64,000 nt of DNA from an uncultured Lutibacter sp. (GCF_947495725.1 NZ_CANLZZ010000008.1:62001-126000), one strand, 5' to 3'. Shown: positions 9,198 to 18,492, counted from the first letter of the stretch. The notes: generated by a model not told the origin, from the letters alone. Program-made: numbers and translations.

Positions 9198-10232
9198 CTA
9201 TTTCTTTAAAAGTTCTATTTCGTATAATTTACTCCAATGTTTGCCTGTAACAAACAAACGATTATTTTCTTTATCAAAAGCAATTCCATTTAAAACATCA
9301 TCGTCTTCAGTTAAATTTTGTTCTTTTTCAATAAGTGCTTTTAATCCGTTTAAATCCGCAACACCATCTACTTTACCAGTTGTAGGATCAACAATTAAAA
9401 TAGAATTTTTTTGCCAAATATTAGCGTAAATTTTTCCATTAATAAATTCAAGTTCATTTAGTTTTTCAACTTTTTGTTTATTAGTGTAGGCTTCAATATA
9501 GCTTTCTTCTATTAAAGTTTCTGGGTTCAAAAACCAAATTCGTTCGGTTCCGTCCGATTTTATTAGCTGTTTACCATTATTTGCAAGTCCCCATCCTTCT
9601 CGACTTTTGGTATATTTAAACTCTTTTTCCTTTTCAAAAGATTCCAAATCATAAACAAAGCCTATTCCACTTTGCCAAGTAAGTTGATATATTTTATTGT
9701 TTAAAATAGTTATTCCTTCTCCAAAATATGTTTCGTCTAAATCTTTTTGCTGAAGTGATTTCCCTGTTTTTAATTCTACTTTTCTAATAAATGAAGATCC
9801 TTTTCTACCTGTACCTTCGTATAAAAACCCGTTATAATATTCTAAACCTTGGGTGTAGGATTTTTCATCGTGAGGAAATGTATTCACAACTTTATAGGTG
9901 TATATTTCAGGAGATGAATCTGCCATAAAATAAACAGTTTTTGTTTCCTTTTTAGTTTTGTCTTCATAAAAAACTAATGCCGTTATTTGGTGTTTGCCAA
10001 GTTTATAATCTTTAATGTTTATTTCTACCGATGTTCCTTCTGAACTAATTTTTTTAGAATCAATTGAAAACTGAACAGATTTTATAGGTTTTCCTTCCTT
10101 TTCTGAAATAGAAATTTTTAAAGTTTCATTAGATTTAATTTTAGTGGGAGTATTAAGAATAAATTTATACTCACTTTTACAAGAAACCATGAACAAAAAG
10201 AGAAATAATCCTAAAAATGATTTGTTTGACAT
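9198..10232 (-). CDS. Glutamine cyclotransferase family lipoprotein
   Basis: A 344-aa lipoprotein with lipobox MVSC (Cys18), an N-terminal beta domain (about 25-110), and then a five-bladed propeller typical of plant-type glutaminyl-peptide cyclotransferase (about 115-344). The signatures are FPHDEKSYTQGLEYYNGFLYEGTG (given here as two joined pieces, HDEKSYTQGL and GFLYEGTG), then GEGITIL, ANIW and NGIAFDKENNRLFVTGKHW. The family forms N-terminal pyroglutamate on peptides. Location would be periplasmic, anchored to a membrane. It is 30 bases upstream of the beta-helix gene and may be the first gene of this leftward run. Confidence 0.85.
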   Translation of the reverse strand: MSNKSFLGLFLFLFMVSCKSEYKFILNTPTKIKSNETLKISISEKEGKPIKSVQFSIDSKKISSEGTSVEINIKDYKLGKHQITALVFYEDKTKKETKTVYFMADSSPEIYTYKVVNTFPHDEKSYTQGLEYYNGFLYEGTGRKGSSFIRKVELKTGKSLQQKDLDETYFGEGITILNNKIYQLTWQSGIGFVYDLESFEKEKEFKYTKSREGWGLANNGKQLIKSDGTERIWFLNPETLIEESYIEAYTNKQKVEKLNELEFINGKIYANIWQKNSILIVDPTTGKVDGVADLNGLKALIEKEQNLTEDDDVLNGIAFDKENNRLFVTGKHWSKLYEIELLKK

Positions 10233-10283
10233 AACTTAAAATAGCTTTTTATTAATTTTTATGTAAATAAAATAAATTATTTG

Positions 10284-10313
10284 TTTGAAGTTTCAAAAAT
10301 ATAGTTAAATTTG
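10284..10313 (+). promoter_or_regulatory. rpmE2 promoter
   Basis: TTTG at 10284-10287, an 18-base spacer and TAAATTTG at 10306-10313 match the Bacteroidota promoter consensus. The start codon follows 38 bases later at 10352. The region also separates the divergent cyclotransferase gene. Confidence 0.75.
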
Positions 10314-10351
10314 CAGTCTGAAAAATAAAACAGCATTAAAACGAGTTCACA

Positions 10352-10603
10352 ATGAGAAAAGGTATACATCCAGAAAATTATAGAATGGTAGCATTTAAAG
10401 ATATGTCAAATGAAGATGTGTTTTTAACCCGTTCAACAGTAAATACGAAGGAGACTCTTGAAGTAGATGGTGTAGAATACCCATTAGTAAAATTAGAGAT
10501 CTCAAGAACTTCACATCCTTTTTATACAGGTAAATCTAAATTAATAGATACTGCAGGACGTATTGATAAGTTCAAATCTAAATATGCTAAATTTAAGAAA
10601 TAA
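10352..10603 (+). CDS. rpmE2: 50S ribosomal protein L31, type B
   Basis: An 83-aa ribosomal protein beginning [11 protein letters not shown] and ending with [13 protein letters not shown], as in L31 type B. It lacks the CxxC zinc pair of the type A form. In other bacteria this form supports ribosomes under zinc limitation, but many Bacteroidota carry only type B, so no zinc response can be inferred. Monocistronic, with its own promoter and terminator. Confidence 0.97.
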   Translation: MRKGIHPENYRMVAFKDMSNEDVFLTRSTVNTKETLEVDGVEYPLVKLEISRTSHPFYTGKSKLIDTAGRIDKFKSKYAKFKK

Positions 10604-10625
10604 GCAATTTAGAATTAAAATATTT

Positions 10626-10656
10626 AAAATCCTCAACGTAAGTTGGGGATTTTTTG
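10626..10656 (+). terminator. Terminator after rpmE2
   Basis: The stem AATCCTCAAC / GTTGGGGATT (one T-G wobble) with a GTAA loop is followed by TTTTTT. It lies about 25 bases after the rpmE2 stop. Confidence 0.8.
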
Positions 10657-10896
10657 TTGTAAAATGTTTATGTCAATAGTTAAGTTTTTCTTTTTGTTAA
10701 AGAATTTAACCAAGCCATATAATTAAAAGATTTAGTAGCTAACATTTCGTCTACTATGGTTTTTATTGAATAAACCATAATTTAGAGAAGTAAAAAAGGT
10801 GTAAACTTAAGGATAAGTTTATTTAAAAGTTTAAATGATTTTAAAGTCTTGTTTTACTTTATAAAAAAAGAAGATGTTTATAAAAATTAAGGGCAT
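10657..10896. other. Gene-free stretch between rpmE2 and pdhC
   Basis: About 240 bases between two terminators hold no supported gene. The longest ATG-started frame seen, at 10663 on the plus strand, is about 20 codons. One inverted repeat, TATGGTTT (10755-10762) with AAACCATA (10772-10779), is visible but lacks a T tract, and I assign it no role. The base composition is simply AT-rich. Confidence 0.6.
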
Positions 10897-10932
10897 AAAA
10901 AAAAACCATTGTGAAAACAATGGTTTTTTTTA
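10897..10932 (-). terminator. Terminator after pdhC (can work in both directions)
   Basis: AAAAACCATTG and CAATGGTTTTT form an 11-bp stem around a 6-base loop, with A and T runs on either side, just downstream of the pdhC stop. It would terminate the leftward pdhA-pdhC transcript. Confidence 0.82.
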
Positions 10933-10945
10933 AATTCATTATAAA

Positions 10946-12595
10946 CTATGCTAACATAGTTACTGGATTTTCTATATACTCTTTTAATGTATTCATAAAT
11001 GCAGCACCTACGGCACCATCAATAGTTCTATGATCACATGCTAAAGTTAATGTCATTACATTTCCAACAACAATTTCCCCATTTTTAACAACAGGTTTTT
11101 GTTTTATACCACCTACAGATAAAATTGCTGAATTTGGTTGATTAATAATAGAAGTAAAATGATCCACGCCAAACATACCTAAGTTAGAAACTGTAAAAGT
11201 AGAGCCCGACATTTCATCTGGAGTTAACTTTTTGTTTTTTGCTTTAACTGCTAATTCTTTTACTTCAGCACCAATTTGAGTTAAACTCTTAGTATCTGTA
11301 AAAGGGATTACAGGAACTACTAATCCATCTTCTATTGCAACAGCAACTCCAATAGAGATATGGTTGTTATAGATGGTTTGTTCATTTGTCCACTCAGTAT
11401 TCACTTGTGGATGAGATTTTAAAGCCATAGCTGTAGCTTTAACAACTAAATCATTAAAAGAAATTTTTGTGTCAGGTATTGAATTTATTACTTTTCTAGA
11501 TGCAATGGCATTGTCCATGTCAATATCCATTGTAACTGTAAAGTTTACAGCTGTAGTTTGAGAATTATCTAGAGCTTTAACAATTGCTTTACGCATTTGA
11601 GAATTCTTTACCTCAGTTCTACTTATTTCTCCAGAGGGAGCGGCTAAAACGCTGGCAGCCGTATTAGCGGCAACCTCAACTACAGGGTTATAATTTTCAA
11701 TATCTATTTTTATAATTCTTCCACTATCACCCGTACCAATTACTTTGGCTAAATTTATTCCTTTTTCTTCTGCTAATGCTTTTGCTAATGGAGAAGCAAT
11801 AATACGTCCATTTTCAGAATTTATAGCGCTCACTCTTTTGGTTGCAGTGGCAGTGGTAGCAGATGCATTTTCAGAAACAGTTTTAGGAGTCTCTTTTTCA
11901 ACAGCTGGTGCTTTCTCCTCAGCAGCTGGAGCGGTAGAAGCAGATTTAAATTTGGACACAACTTCAGTTACATCGGTTCCCGCTTCGCCAATAATTGCTA
12001 ATAAAGAATCAACAGGTGCATTTTCTCCTTCTTGTAACCCTACATATAATAAGGTTCCTTCGTTAAAAGATTCAAATTCCATGGTTGCTTTGTCAGTTTC
12101 AATTTCCGCAAGAATATCTCCTTCCGAAACTTGGTCGCCAACTTTTTTTAACCATGCAGCTACTGTACCGTCAGTCATAGTATCACTTAAGCGAGGCATA
12201 GTAACAACTGTAATATTATCTGGAACAACAAAAGTATCTTCCGCAGATGTTGTTTCCGTAGAAGCACTGACTTCTTTTTCAGCAACAGGTAATGATGATT
12301 CTTCCTTATTAACTTCTGGAGCTTTATTTCCAGCTAACAATTCAGAAATATCTTCACCTTTTTCACCAATAATAGCAAGTAAGCTATCAACCGGAGCCGT
12401 TTCTCCAACTTGTAATCCAATGTGTAATAAATATCCTTCGTTAAAGGACTCAAATTCCATGGTTGCCTTATCAGTTTCAATTTGAGCAAGAATATCTCCT
12501 TCTTCAACTTTATCACCAACTTTTTTTAACCATTCAGCGACAACTCCTTCAGTCATTGTATCGCTTAATCGGGGCATTGTAATTATTTCTGCCAT
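10946..12595 (-). CDS. pdhC: Pyruvate dehydrogenase E2, dihydrolipoamide acetyltransferase
   Basis: The core of the pyruvate dehydrogenase complex, 549 aa; it transfers the acetyl group from lipoyl-lysine to CoA. Two N-terminal lipoyl domains (about 3-78 and 130-205) each carry the lipoylation motif ETDKATMEFESF. Ala/Pro/Thr/Glu-rich linkers follow, then an E1/E3-binding domain (about 262-300, SPLAKALAEEKG then GTGDSGRI) and a catalytic domain (about 320-549) with the active-site motif DHRTIDG near the C-terminus. Its ATG overlaps the pdhA stop by one base (TAATG), so the two are coupled. E1-beta and E3 are not in this window. Confidence 0.96.
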   Translation of the reverse strand: MAEIITMPRLSDTMTEGVVAEWLKKVGDKVEEGDILAQIETDKATMEFESFNEGYLLHIGLQVGETAPVDSLLAIIGEKGEDISELLAGNKAPEVNKEESSLPVAEKEVSASTETTSAEDTFVVPDNITVVTMPRLSDTMTDGTVAAWLKKVGDQVSEGDILAEIETDKATMEFESFNEGTLLYVGLQEGENAPVDSLLAIIGEAGTDVTEVVSKFKSASTAPAAEEKAPAVEKETPKTVSENASATTATATKRVSAINSENGRIIASPLAKALAEEKGINLAKVIGTGDSGRIIKIDIENYNPVVEVAANTAASVLAAPSGEISRTEVKNSQMRKAIVKALDNSQTTAVNFTVTMDIDMDNAIASRKVINSIPDTKISFNDLVVKATAMALKSHPQVNTEWTNEQTIYNNHISIGVAVAIEDGLVVPVIPFTDTKSLTQIGAEVKELAVKAKNKKLTPDEMSGSTFTVSNLGMFGVDHFTSIINQPNSAILSVGGIKQKPVVKNGEIVVGNVMTLTLACDHRTIDGAVGAAFMNTLKEYIENPVTMLA

Positions 12596-13587
12596 TATCT
12601 ATGTTTTAAAAATGGATAATCTTCTTGATCGTATACTATGTCGTATAATAATTGTTTGTCTGGGAATGGAGATTCTTCAGCAAACTTTTGACATTCAGCT
12701 ACTTTTTCTTTTACTTCTTTATCCCAAGCTTTAATTTCATCATCAGATGCATATTTTTTAGCTTTAATAACATCTAATACTTGAGAAATTGGGTCAATTT
12801 TTCTATATTCTTCAACCTCTTCTTTAGTTCTGTAATGTTGGGCATCACTCATTGAATGCCCTCTATATCTATATGTTTTAATATCTAATAGAGTTGGTCC
12901 ATCACCTCTTCTTGCTCTTTCAATTGCTTCATGCATTGCTTCGGCAACTTTAACAGGATTCATTCCGTCTACAGGTCCACAAGGCATTTCATAACCTAAA
13001 CCTAATTTCCAGATATCATCGTGATTTGCTGTACGTTCAACCGATGTTCCCATTGCATATCCATTATTTTCACAAATAAATACTACAGGAAGTTTCCAGT
13101 TGATTGCCATGTTAAAAGTTTCATGTAAAGAACCTTGGCGTGCAGCACCATCTCCAAAATAAGTTAGTGTAACTCCATCTCTTTCAAAATACTTGTCAGC
13201 AAAGGCTAAACCAGCACCTAAAGGAATTTGTCCTCCAACGATTCCATGCCCACCATAAAAATTATGTTCGGGAGAAAATATATGCATTGAACCACCCATT
13301 CCGCGCGAAGTTCCTGTATCTTTTCCTAATAATTCAGCCATAACTCTTTTTGGATCAACTCCTAAACCAATTGGCTGCACATGATTACGATAAGCAGTAA
13401 TCATTTTATCATTTTCATTCATTGCGTGTAATGCTCCAGCTAGTACAGCCTCTTGGCCATTATACAAGTGAAGAAAACCTCTAACTTTTTGTTGAATATA
13501 AAGAGCTGCTAACTTATCTTCAAATTTTCTCCAAAAAAGCATGTCTTTATACCAATTGATATAAGTTTGTTTCGTGAATTTTTTCAT
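12595..13587 (-). CDS. pdhA: Pyruvate dehydrogenase E1 component, alpha subunit
   Basis: The thiamine-diphosphate-dependent decarboxylase subunit, 330 aa. The ThDP motif begins at GDGAARQGSLHE (GDG then NN about 30 residues on, in ENNGYAMGTS). The phosphorylation-loop region YRGHSMSDAQHYR is conserved, as in E1-alpha of the two-subunit type. It pairs with an E1-beta encoded elsewhere. First gene of the pdhA-pdhC operon; a -7 element lies 33 bases upstream. Confidence 0.96.
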   Translation of the reverse strand: MKKFTKQTYINWYKDMLFWRKFEDKLAALYIQQKVRGFLHLYNGQEAVLAGALHAMNENDKMITAYRNHVQPIGLGVDPKRVMAELLGKDTGTSRGMGGSMHIFSPEHNFYGGHGIVGGQIPLGAGLAFADKYFERDGVTLTYFGDGAARQGSLHETFNMAINWKLPVVFICENNGYAMGTSVERTANHDDIWKLGLGYEMPCGPVDGMNPVKVAEAMHEAIERARRGDGPTLLDIKTYRYRGHSMSDAQHYRTKEEVEEYRKIDPISQVLDVIKAKKYASDDEIKAWDKEVKEKVAECQKFAEESPFPDKQLLYDIVYDQEDYPFLKHR

Positions 13588-13620
13588 TTATGAATAAAAT
13601 ATTTAGTTTCAATAGAAGTG

Positions 13621-13628
13621 CAAAAGTA
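13621..13628 (-). promoter_or_regulatory. -7 element upstream of pdhA
   Basis: Read on the minus strand this is TACTTTTG, a perfect TAnnTTTG. It ends 33 bases before the pdhA ATG. A TTG lies further upstream, but the spacing of a -33 box is not convincing. Confidence 0.5.
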
Positions 13629-13762
13629 CTATTTTACACAATAGTATAAAAGTATGTTAACTTATTTTTCAAAAGATTGTATCCGAAATAACAATTTTTT
13701 AAGAATTGTTGCTATTTTTTTAAGTAATCTTTAAAAAAGGGTGGCCTAATTAATAATCATAT

Positions 13763-13796
13763 AACCCCAAAGCTTTGTTTTGTGAGCTTTAGGGTT
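13763..13796 (-). terminator. Terminator after gcvP
   Basis: AACCCCAAAGCT (13763-13774) pairs with AGCTTTAGGGTT (13785-13796), with one mismatch in the middle and a 10-base loop. It lies about 20 bases downstream of the gcvP stop. The flanking T run is short. Confidence 0.65.
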
Positions 13797-13816
13797 TTAT
13801 ACTGAATTACAAATTA

Positions 13817-16657
13817 TTACATATAATCCTCAATTGGATTGCATGAACAATTTAAATTCCGATCACCATAGGCATCATCAATTCTTCGCACTGTAGGCCA
13901 AAATTTATTTTCCTTTAAATAATTTAAAGGATATGCGGCTTTGGTTCTAGAATAATTGTAACTCCAATTATCAGATGTTAACATTTCTAAAGTATGTGGC
14001 GCATTTTTTATTACCGAATTTTCAATATCTGTAGATTCTTCAATTTCTTTTTTAATGCTTATTAAAGCATCACAAAATCTATCCAACTCAGCTTTATTTT
14101 CACTTTCTGTTGGTTCAATCATTAAAGTTCCTGCAACTGGAAAAGAGACTGTTGGAGCATGAAAACCATAATCCATAAGTCGTTTTGCAACATCCACAAC
14201 TTCAATTCCTTTTGATTTAAACTCTCTAAAATCGACAATCATTTCGTGGGCAGCAAAACCTTGTTCGCCTGAATACAAAATACTATAATGATCTTGTAAT
14301 TTAACTCTTAAATAATTGGCATTTAAAATTGCATTAATTGTTGATTTTTTTAATCCCTTAGCACCTAACATTTTAATGTAACTATAGGAAATCAATAGAA
14401 CTAAAGCAGATCCCCAAGGAGCTGAAGAAATAGCAGTAATTGCATTTTTTCCTCCAGTAGGAATAATTGGGTTTGAGGGCAAGAAAGGAGCTAAATGCTT
14501 AACAACACAAATTGGGCCAACTCCTGGTCCACCACCACCGTGTGGGATGGCAAAAGTTTTATGTAAATTGAGATGGCATACATCTGCGCCAACTGTAGCC
14601 GGATTTGTAATTCCAACTTGGGCATTCATATTAGCACCATCCATATAAACCTGGCCACCATTTTTATGTATAATATCAGTAATTTCAATAATGCTACTTT
14701 CAAAAACTCCATGAGTGGATGGGTAAGTAACCATAAGTGCGGCTAAATTATCTTTATGTAATTCTGCTTTTGCTCTTAAATCATTAACATCAATATTTCC
14801 TTCGGCTGTTGCTTTTGTAACAACAACTTTCATTCCTGCCATAACTGCTGATGCGGGATTAGTTCCATGTGCCGATGAAGGAATTAAGCAAATATTTCTA
14901 TGACCTTCATTTCTAGATTCATGGTAGGCTTTTATAACCATTAAGCCTGCATATTCACCTTGTGCACCAGAATTTGGTTGTAAAGAAGTTGCATAAAAAC
15001 CTGTAATTTCGTTTAATGCAGCTTCTAATTCTTCAAATACTTGATGGTATCCTAGAGCTTGATTTATTGGTGCGAATGGATGGATATTTCCCCAAATAGG
15101 CCAACTTAAAGGTAGCATTTCCGATGCTGCATTTAATTTCATAGTACAAGAGCCTAAAGAAATCATAGAATGATTAAGAGATAAATCTTTTCGTTCTAAT
15201 TTTTTAATATAGCGCATCATTTCAGTTTCCGAATGGTATTTTCGAAAAACCTCATTAGTCATAAAACTACTTGTACGTTTTATTTCTTCCGAAATTGAAC
15301 TTTCAGTTAAAGTTTCAAAAACAATGGTTTCTTTGTTTTCAGCTTCGGCAAAAATTGATAATATTTCATTAATATCATTTAAAGTTGAAGTTTCATTTAT
15401 TGCAATAAGAACTTCATCTTTTGATGGATAGAAAAAGTTAATTTCTTTAGCTTCAGATAAATTTTTAATCTTTTGACTGTCAGTAACTTTTACAATAAGT
15501 GTGTCGAAAAAAGCTTTGTTTGCCTGTGATAATCCTAATTGGTTTAAGCCTATATTTAGTGTGGTGGCCAAATTATGGATTTTTTGAGCAATATATGTAA
15601 TTCCATTAGAGCCGTGATAAACACCATACATTCCTGCCATAACAGCTAATAAAACCTGTGCAGTACATATATTTGATGTGGCTTTTTCGCGCTTAATATG
15701 TTGCTCACGAGTTTGTAAAGCCATACGTAAGGCGCGGTTTCCATCTTTATCTTTTGTAACACCTATAATTCGTCCGGGAATATCGCGTTTATAACTTTCT
15801 TTTGTTGCATAATAACCTGCATGAGGACCTCCATAACCCATTGGTATTCCAAATCGTTGTGTGGTTCCAACAACCACATCGGCTCCCCATTCTCCTGGTG
15901 GTGTTAATAACGTTAAACTCAATAAGTCGGCCGCAACAACAACTCTTGCTTCGGCTTTATTTGCTTCTTCAACAAAACTTTTAAAATTATTTACTTTTCC
16001 ATATTTTCCTGGATATTGTACTATAGCTCCAAAAACATTGTCGGTAAAATTGAATTCGGAATGCTTTCCAAAAACCAATTCAATTCCTAATGGTAAAGCT
16101 CTTGTTTTTATAACATCCACGGTTTGTGGAAATAGTTCTTCTGAAACAAAAAACAAAGTTGAATTATTTTTCTTTTGAGCTCTTGAACGAGTATTAAAAA
16201 GCATAATCATTGCTTCAGCCGCCGCAGTTCCTTCATCTAGTAATGATGCATTGGCTAATTCCATTCCAGTTAATTCTGATACCATTGTTTGATAATTTAA
16301 CAAGGCTTCTAAACGTCCTTGAGAAATTTCTGCTTGATATGGGGTGTACGCAGTATACCAACCTGGATTTTCTAAAATATTTCTTTGAATTACACCAGGT
16401 AAAATGGTAGGATGGTAACCTAAACCAATATAGGTTTTAAATAGTTGATTTTTTTCAGATACTTTTCTAATGTGTTGTATGTACTGAAATTCACTTAGGG
16501 CTTCAGGTAAATTCAACTCATTTTTAAGCAATATATCATCTGGGATAGTTTTGTAAATTAATTCATCTATAGAGTTAATTCCAATAGTTTTAACCATTTC
16601 ATTAACTTCCTTTTCACGCGGTCCTACGTGTCTTAAAACAAAAGAATCTGTTTTCAT
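13817..16657 (-). CDS. gcvP: Glycine dehydrogenase (decarboxylating), P-protein of the glycine cleavage system
   Basis: A PLP enzyme that decarboxylates glycine and passes the aminomethyl group to the H-protein. At 946 aa it is the single-chain form in which the two halves (gcvPA-like, about 1-440; gcvPB-like, about 460-946) are fused. The PLP-lysine segment is HLNLHKTFAIPHGGGGPG; the N-terminus FVLRHVGPREKEVNEM and the phrases YTPYQAEISQGRLEAL and LGSCTMKLNAASEM are diagnostic. Monocistronic, with no gcvT or gcvH nearby and no glycine-riboswitch-like leader seen. A TAATTTTG -7-like element is present upstream on the minus strand (16692-16699). Confidence 0.97.
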   Translation of the reverse strand: MKTDSFVLRHVGPREKEVNEMVKTIGINSIDELIYKTIPDDILLKNELNLPEALSEFQYIQHIRKVSEKNQLFKTYIGLGYHPTILPGVIQRNILENPGWYTAYTPYQAEISQGRLEALLNYQTMVSELTGMELANASLLDEGTAAAEAMIMLFNTRSRAQKKNNSTLFFVSEELFPQTVDVIKTRALPLGIELVFGKHSEFNFTDNVFGAIVQYPGKYGKVNNFKSFVEEANKAEARVVVAADLLSLTLLTPPGEWGADVVVGTTQRFGIPMGYGGPHAGYYATKESYKRDIPGRIIGVTKDKDGNRALRMALQTREQHIKREKATSNICTAQVLLAVMAGMYGVYHGSNGITYIAQKIHNLATTLNIGLNQLGLSQANKAFFDTLIVKVTDSQKIKNLSEAKEINFFYPSKDEVLIAINETSTLNDINEILSIFAEAENKETIVFETLTESSISEEIKRTSSFMTNEVFRKYHSETEMMRYIKKLERKDLSLNHSMISLGSCTMKLNAASEMLPLSWPIWGNIHPFAPINQALGYHQVFEELEAALNEITGFYATSLQPNSGAQGEYAGLMVIKAYHESRNEGHRNICLIPSSAHGTNPASAVMAGMKVVVTKATAEGNIDVNDLRAKAELHKDNLAALMVTYPSTHGVFESSIIEITDIIHKNGGQVYMDGANMNAQVGITNPATVGADVCHLNLHKTFAIPHGGGGPGVGPICVVKHLAPFLPSNPIIPTGGKNAITAISSAPWGSALVLLISYSYIKMLGAKGLKKSTINAILNANYLRVKLQDHYSILYSGEQGFAAHEMIVDFREFKSKGIEVVDVAKRLMDYGFHAPTVSFPVAGTLMIEPTESENKAELDRFCDALISIKKEIEESTDIENSVIKNAPHTLEMLTSDNWSYNYSRTKAAYPLNYLKENKFWPTVRRIDDAYGDRNLNCSCNPIEDYM

Positions 16658-16782
16658 TTAATTAGTTGGTATAAATAATTATTTTAAGCTTCAAAATTAC
16701 TGAAAATTACAGAATGTAATTAGCCTATTGTTACTTAATTATGATATTTTGTTAACCAAGAATTTTTTAGGTTTTTAAATTG

Positions 16783-16790
16783 TATTTTTG
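16783..16790 (+). promoter_or_regulatory. -7 element just before the UbiA-like gene (leaderless arrangement)
   Basis: TATTTTTG at 16783-16790 is followed after only four bases by the ATG at 16795. If it is the promoter, transcription begins at or within the start codon. It also rules out the upstream ATG at 16780, which would lie inside the promoter. The -33 box is weak. Confidence 0.5.
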
Positions 16791-16794
16791 TCCA

Positions 16795-17622
16795 ATGCTG
16801 GCTTTAAAAAGAATAGTTGATTTTTATATTTTTAGTAATATTCATGTTGCTATTGCTGGGTTTTGTATTTGTAAAATAACCTTATTAAAATATAATGTTT
16901 ACAATAACTTAACACCTTTTTTTGTGGGGTTTTCTATTATAATTTCATATAATTTAATCCGTTTTTATGAAATTAAATCAAAGCGATTAAGTTGGTTTAA
17001 AGTTTGGTTTCAACAATGTAAAAATTTGTTAATAACTTTGGTTGTTTTTTCTTCTGGGAGTTTATTATATCTTACTTTTTTTACAAGTTTTAATTTAAAT
17101 TCATTAATTGTTCTTTTTCCATTTACTTTAATGACTTTTTTTTATGTAATTCCTATATTTAAAACAAAGAATACTCATTTTTCTTTTAGGTATTTTCCAA
17201 GTCTTAAAATTTTTAGTATTGCTATTTCTTGGGCAGGAATTTCAGTGTTATTTCCAGTTGCTGAAGCTTCAATTCCAATTGATACTTTTGTTATTTTAGA
17301 ATTTTTGAAAAGATTTTTAATTTTATTGGCAATTACTATACCTTTTGATATAAGAGATTTAGATTCAGATATTGAAACTTTAAAAACGTTACCTCAGTTA
17401 TTAGGTATTTCAAATGCAAAGAAAGTTGGTATAATTGCTCTTATATTTTTTGTTTTTTTGGGAATTAGAAGTAATCAATATTTAATTGCTGAAGTAATTA
17501 TTTCAATAATTACAGGACTGTTTTTGTGGTTTTCCTCAATTCATAAATCTAGATATTATACGAGTTTTTGGGTAGAGTCAATTCCAATACTATGGTTTTT
17601 TATTATATTGTTAAAGAACTAG
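16795..17622 (+). CDS. UbiA-like prenyltransferase-family membrane protein
   Basis: A 275-aa polytopic protein with about eight or nine hydrophobic helices. The second Asp-rich motif is intact (DIRDLDSDIET, about residues 186-196 from this start). The place of the first motif reads NLIRFYEIKSK, with neither usual Asp, so binding of a prenyl diphosphate through two metal sites is doubtful. The family transfers prenyl groups to aromatic acceptors in the membrane; the substrate here is unknown. I chose Met at 16795 because a promoter element covers the upstream ATG. The methyltransferase gene starts 9 bases after its stop, so the two are cotranscribed. Confidence 0.65.
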   Translation: MLALKRIVDFYIFSNIHVAIAGFCICKITLLKYNVYNNLTPFFVGFSIIISYNLIRFYEIKSKRLSWFKVWFQQCKNLLITLVVFSSGSLLYLTFFTSFNLNSLIVLFPFTLMTFFYVIPIFKTKNTHFSFRYFPSLKIFSIAISWAGISVLFPVAEASIPIDTFVILEFLKRFLILLAITIPFDIRDLDSDIETLKTLPQLLGISNAKKVGIIALIFFVFLGIRSNQYLIAEVIISIITGLFLWFSSIHKSRYYTSFWVESIPILWFFIILLKN

Positions 17623-17631
17623 ATTAATACA

Positions 17632-18441
17632 ATGAAAGAAAATATAAAAGAAATTTTTAGTGTAAATAAAGAAACTTGGAATAAAAAAGTTGATATTCAT
17701 AAAAAATCAAAATTTTATGATGTCGATTCTTTTAAAAAAGGAAAAACATCTTTAAATTCTTATGAATTAGAAGAATTAGGAGATGTAAAAGGGAAGTCTC
17801 TATTACATTTACAATGTCATTTTGGATTGGATACTTTAAGTTGGAGTAGGTTAGGAGCAAAATGTACAGGAATTGATTTATCGGATAAAGGAATTGCTGA
17901 GGCTGTGAAATTAAATGATGAGTTGGGGTTAAATGCAACGTTTATTGAAAGTAACTTATACGATGTTCCAAATAGTGTAGAAGAAAAGTTTGACATTGTT
18001 TTTACTTCATATGGAGTAGTAGGATGGCTTCCTGATTTAAAAACTTGGGGAGAAATAATTGCAAGCAAACTTAAAAAAGGAGGTGTTTTTTATTTAATTG
18101 AATTCCATCCAATTGTTTGGATGTTCGATTTTTTACAAACTCCTCCAAAATTAAAATACCCTTATTTGAATGTAGAAGCTATTTACGAGGAATACAAAGG
18201 AACATACACAAATAATGATGCCGATATAATAAGCAAAGAGTATGGTTGGAATCATGGGCTAGGAGAAGTGATAACAGCCTTAACTTCTGCAGGACTTATA
18301 ATTGAATTTTTACATGAGTTTGAGGAGTCGCCATATAACACCTTTCCAAATATGCAAAAAACGAAAAATGGCATGTATGTTTTACAAGAAGATCAACGAT
18401 TATTTCCCTTGCTGTATTCTATAAGAGCAGTTAAGAAATAA
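17632..18441 (+). CDS. SAM-dependent class I methyltransferase
   Basis: A 269-aa soluble protein with a Rossmann-fold methyltransferase core. Motif I is LLHLQCHFGLDTLSWSRLG (about 58-76), followed by the acidic residue in GIDLSDKGI, motif II/III in FDIVFTSYGV and a KGGVFYLIEFHP strand. The substrate is unknown. The pairing with an upstream UbiA-like membrane gene would suit methylation of a prenylated aromatic compound, but sequence alone does not show it. Terminator directly after. Confidence 0.82.
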   Translation: MKENIKEIFSVNKETWNKKVDIHKKSKFYDVDSFKKGKTSLNSYELEELGDVKGKSLLHLQCHFGLDTLSWSRLGAKCTGIDLSDKGIAEAVKLNDELGLNATFIESNLYDVPNSVEEKFDIVFTSYGVVGWLPDLKTWGEIIASKLKKGGVFYLIEFHPIVWMFDFLQTPPKLKYPYLNVEAIYEEYKGTYTNNDADIISKEYGWNHGLGEVITALTSAGLIIEFLHEFEESPYNTFPNMQKTKNGMYVLQEDQRLFPLLYSIRAVKK

Positions 18442-18470
18442 AAAAGGCTTCCAATTTGGAAGCCTTTTTT
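18441..18470 (+). terminator. Terminator between the methyltransferase and the coiled-coil gene (bidirectional)
   Basis: AAAAAGGCTTCC and GGAAGCCTTTTT form a 12-bp perfect stem with loop AATTT, followed by T residues. The A run on the other side lets it serve the convergent leftward gene as well. Confidence 0.88.
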
Positions 18471-18492
18471 ATTTCTTAATTTATTTAAAAAC

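Noticed and set aside
10657-10896. Possible small gene or RNA between rpmE2 and pdhC
   Set aside because: The longest frame seen is about 20 codons and the only hairpin lacks a T tract; no conserved RNA motif recognised.
11745-12485. 246-codon plus-strand frame opposite pdhC
   Set aside because: It is the antisense of the Ala/Glu/Lys-rich linkers and lipoyl domains of pdhC; long only because of their composition.
16658-16779. Glycine riboswitch upstream of gcvP
   Set aside because: The 5' region is AT-rich, too short and lacks the paired aptamer structure.
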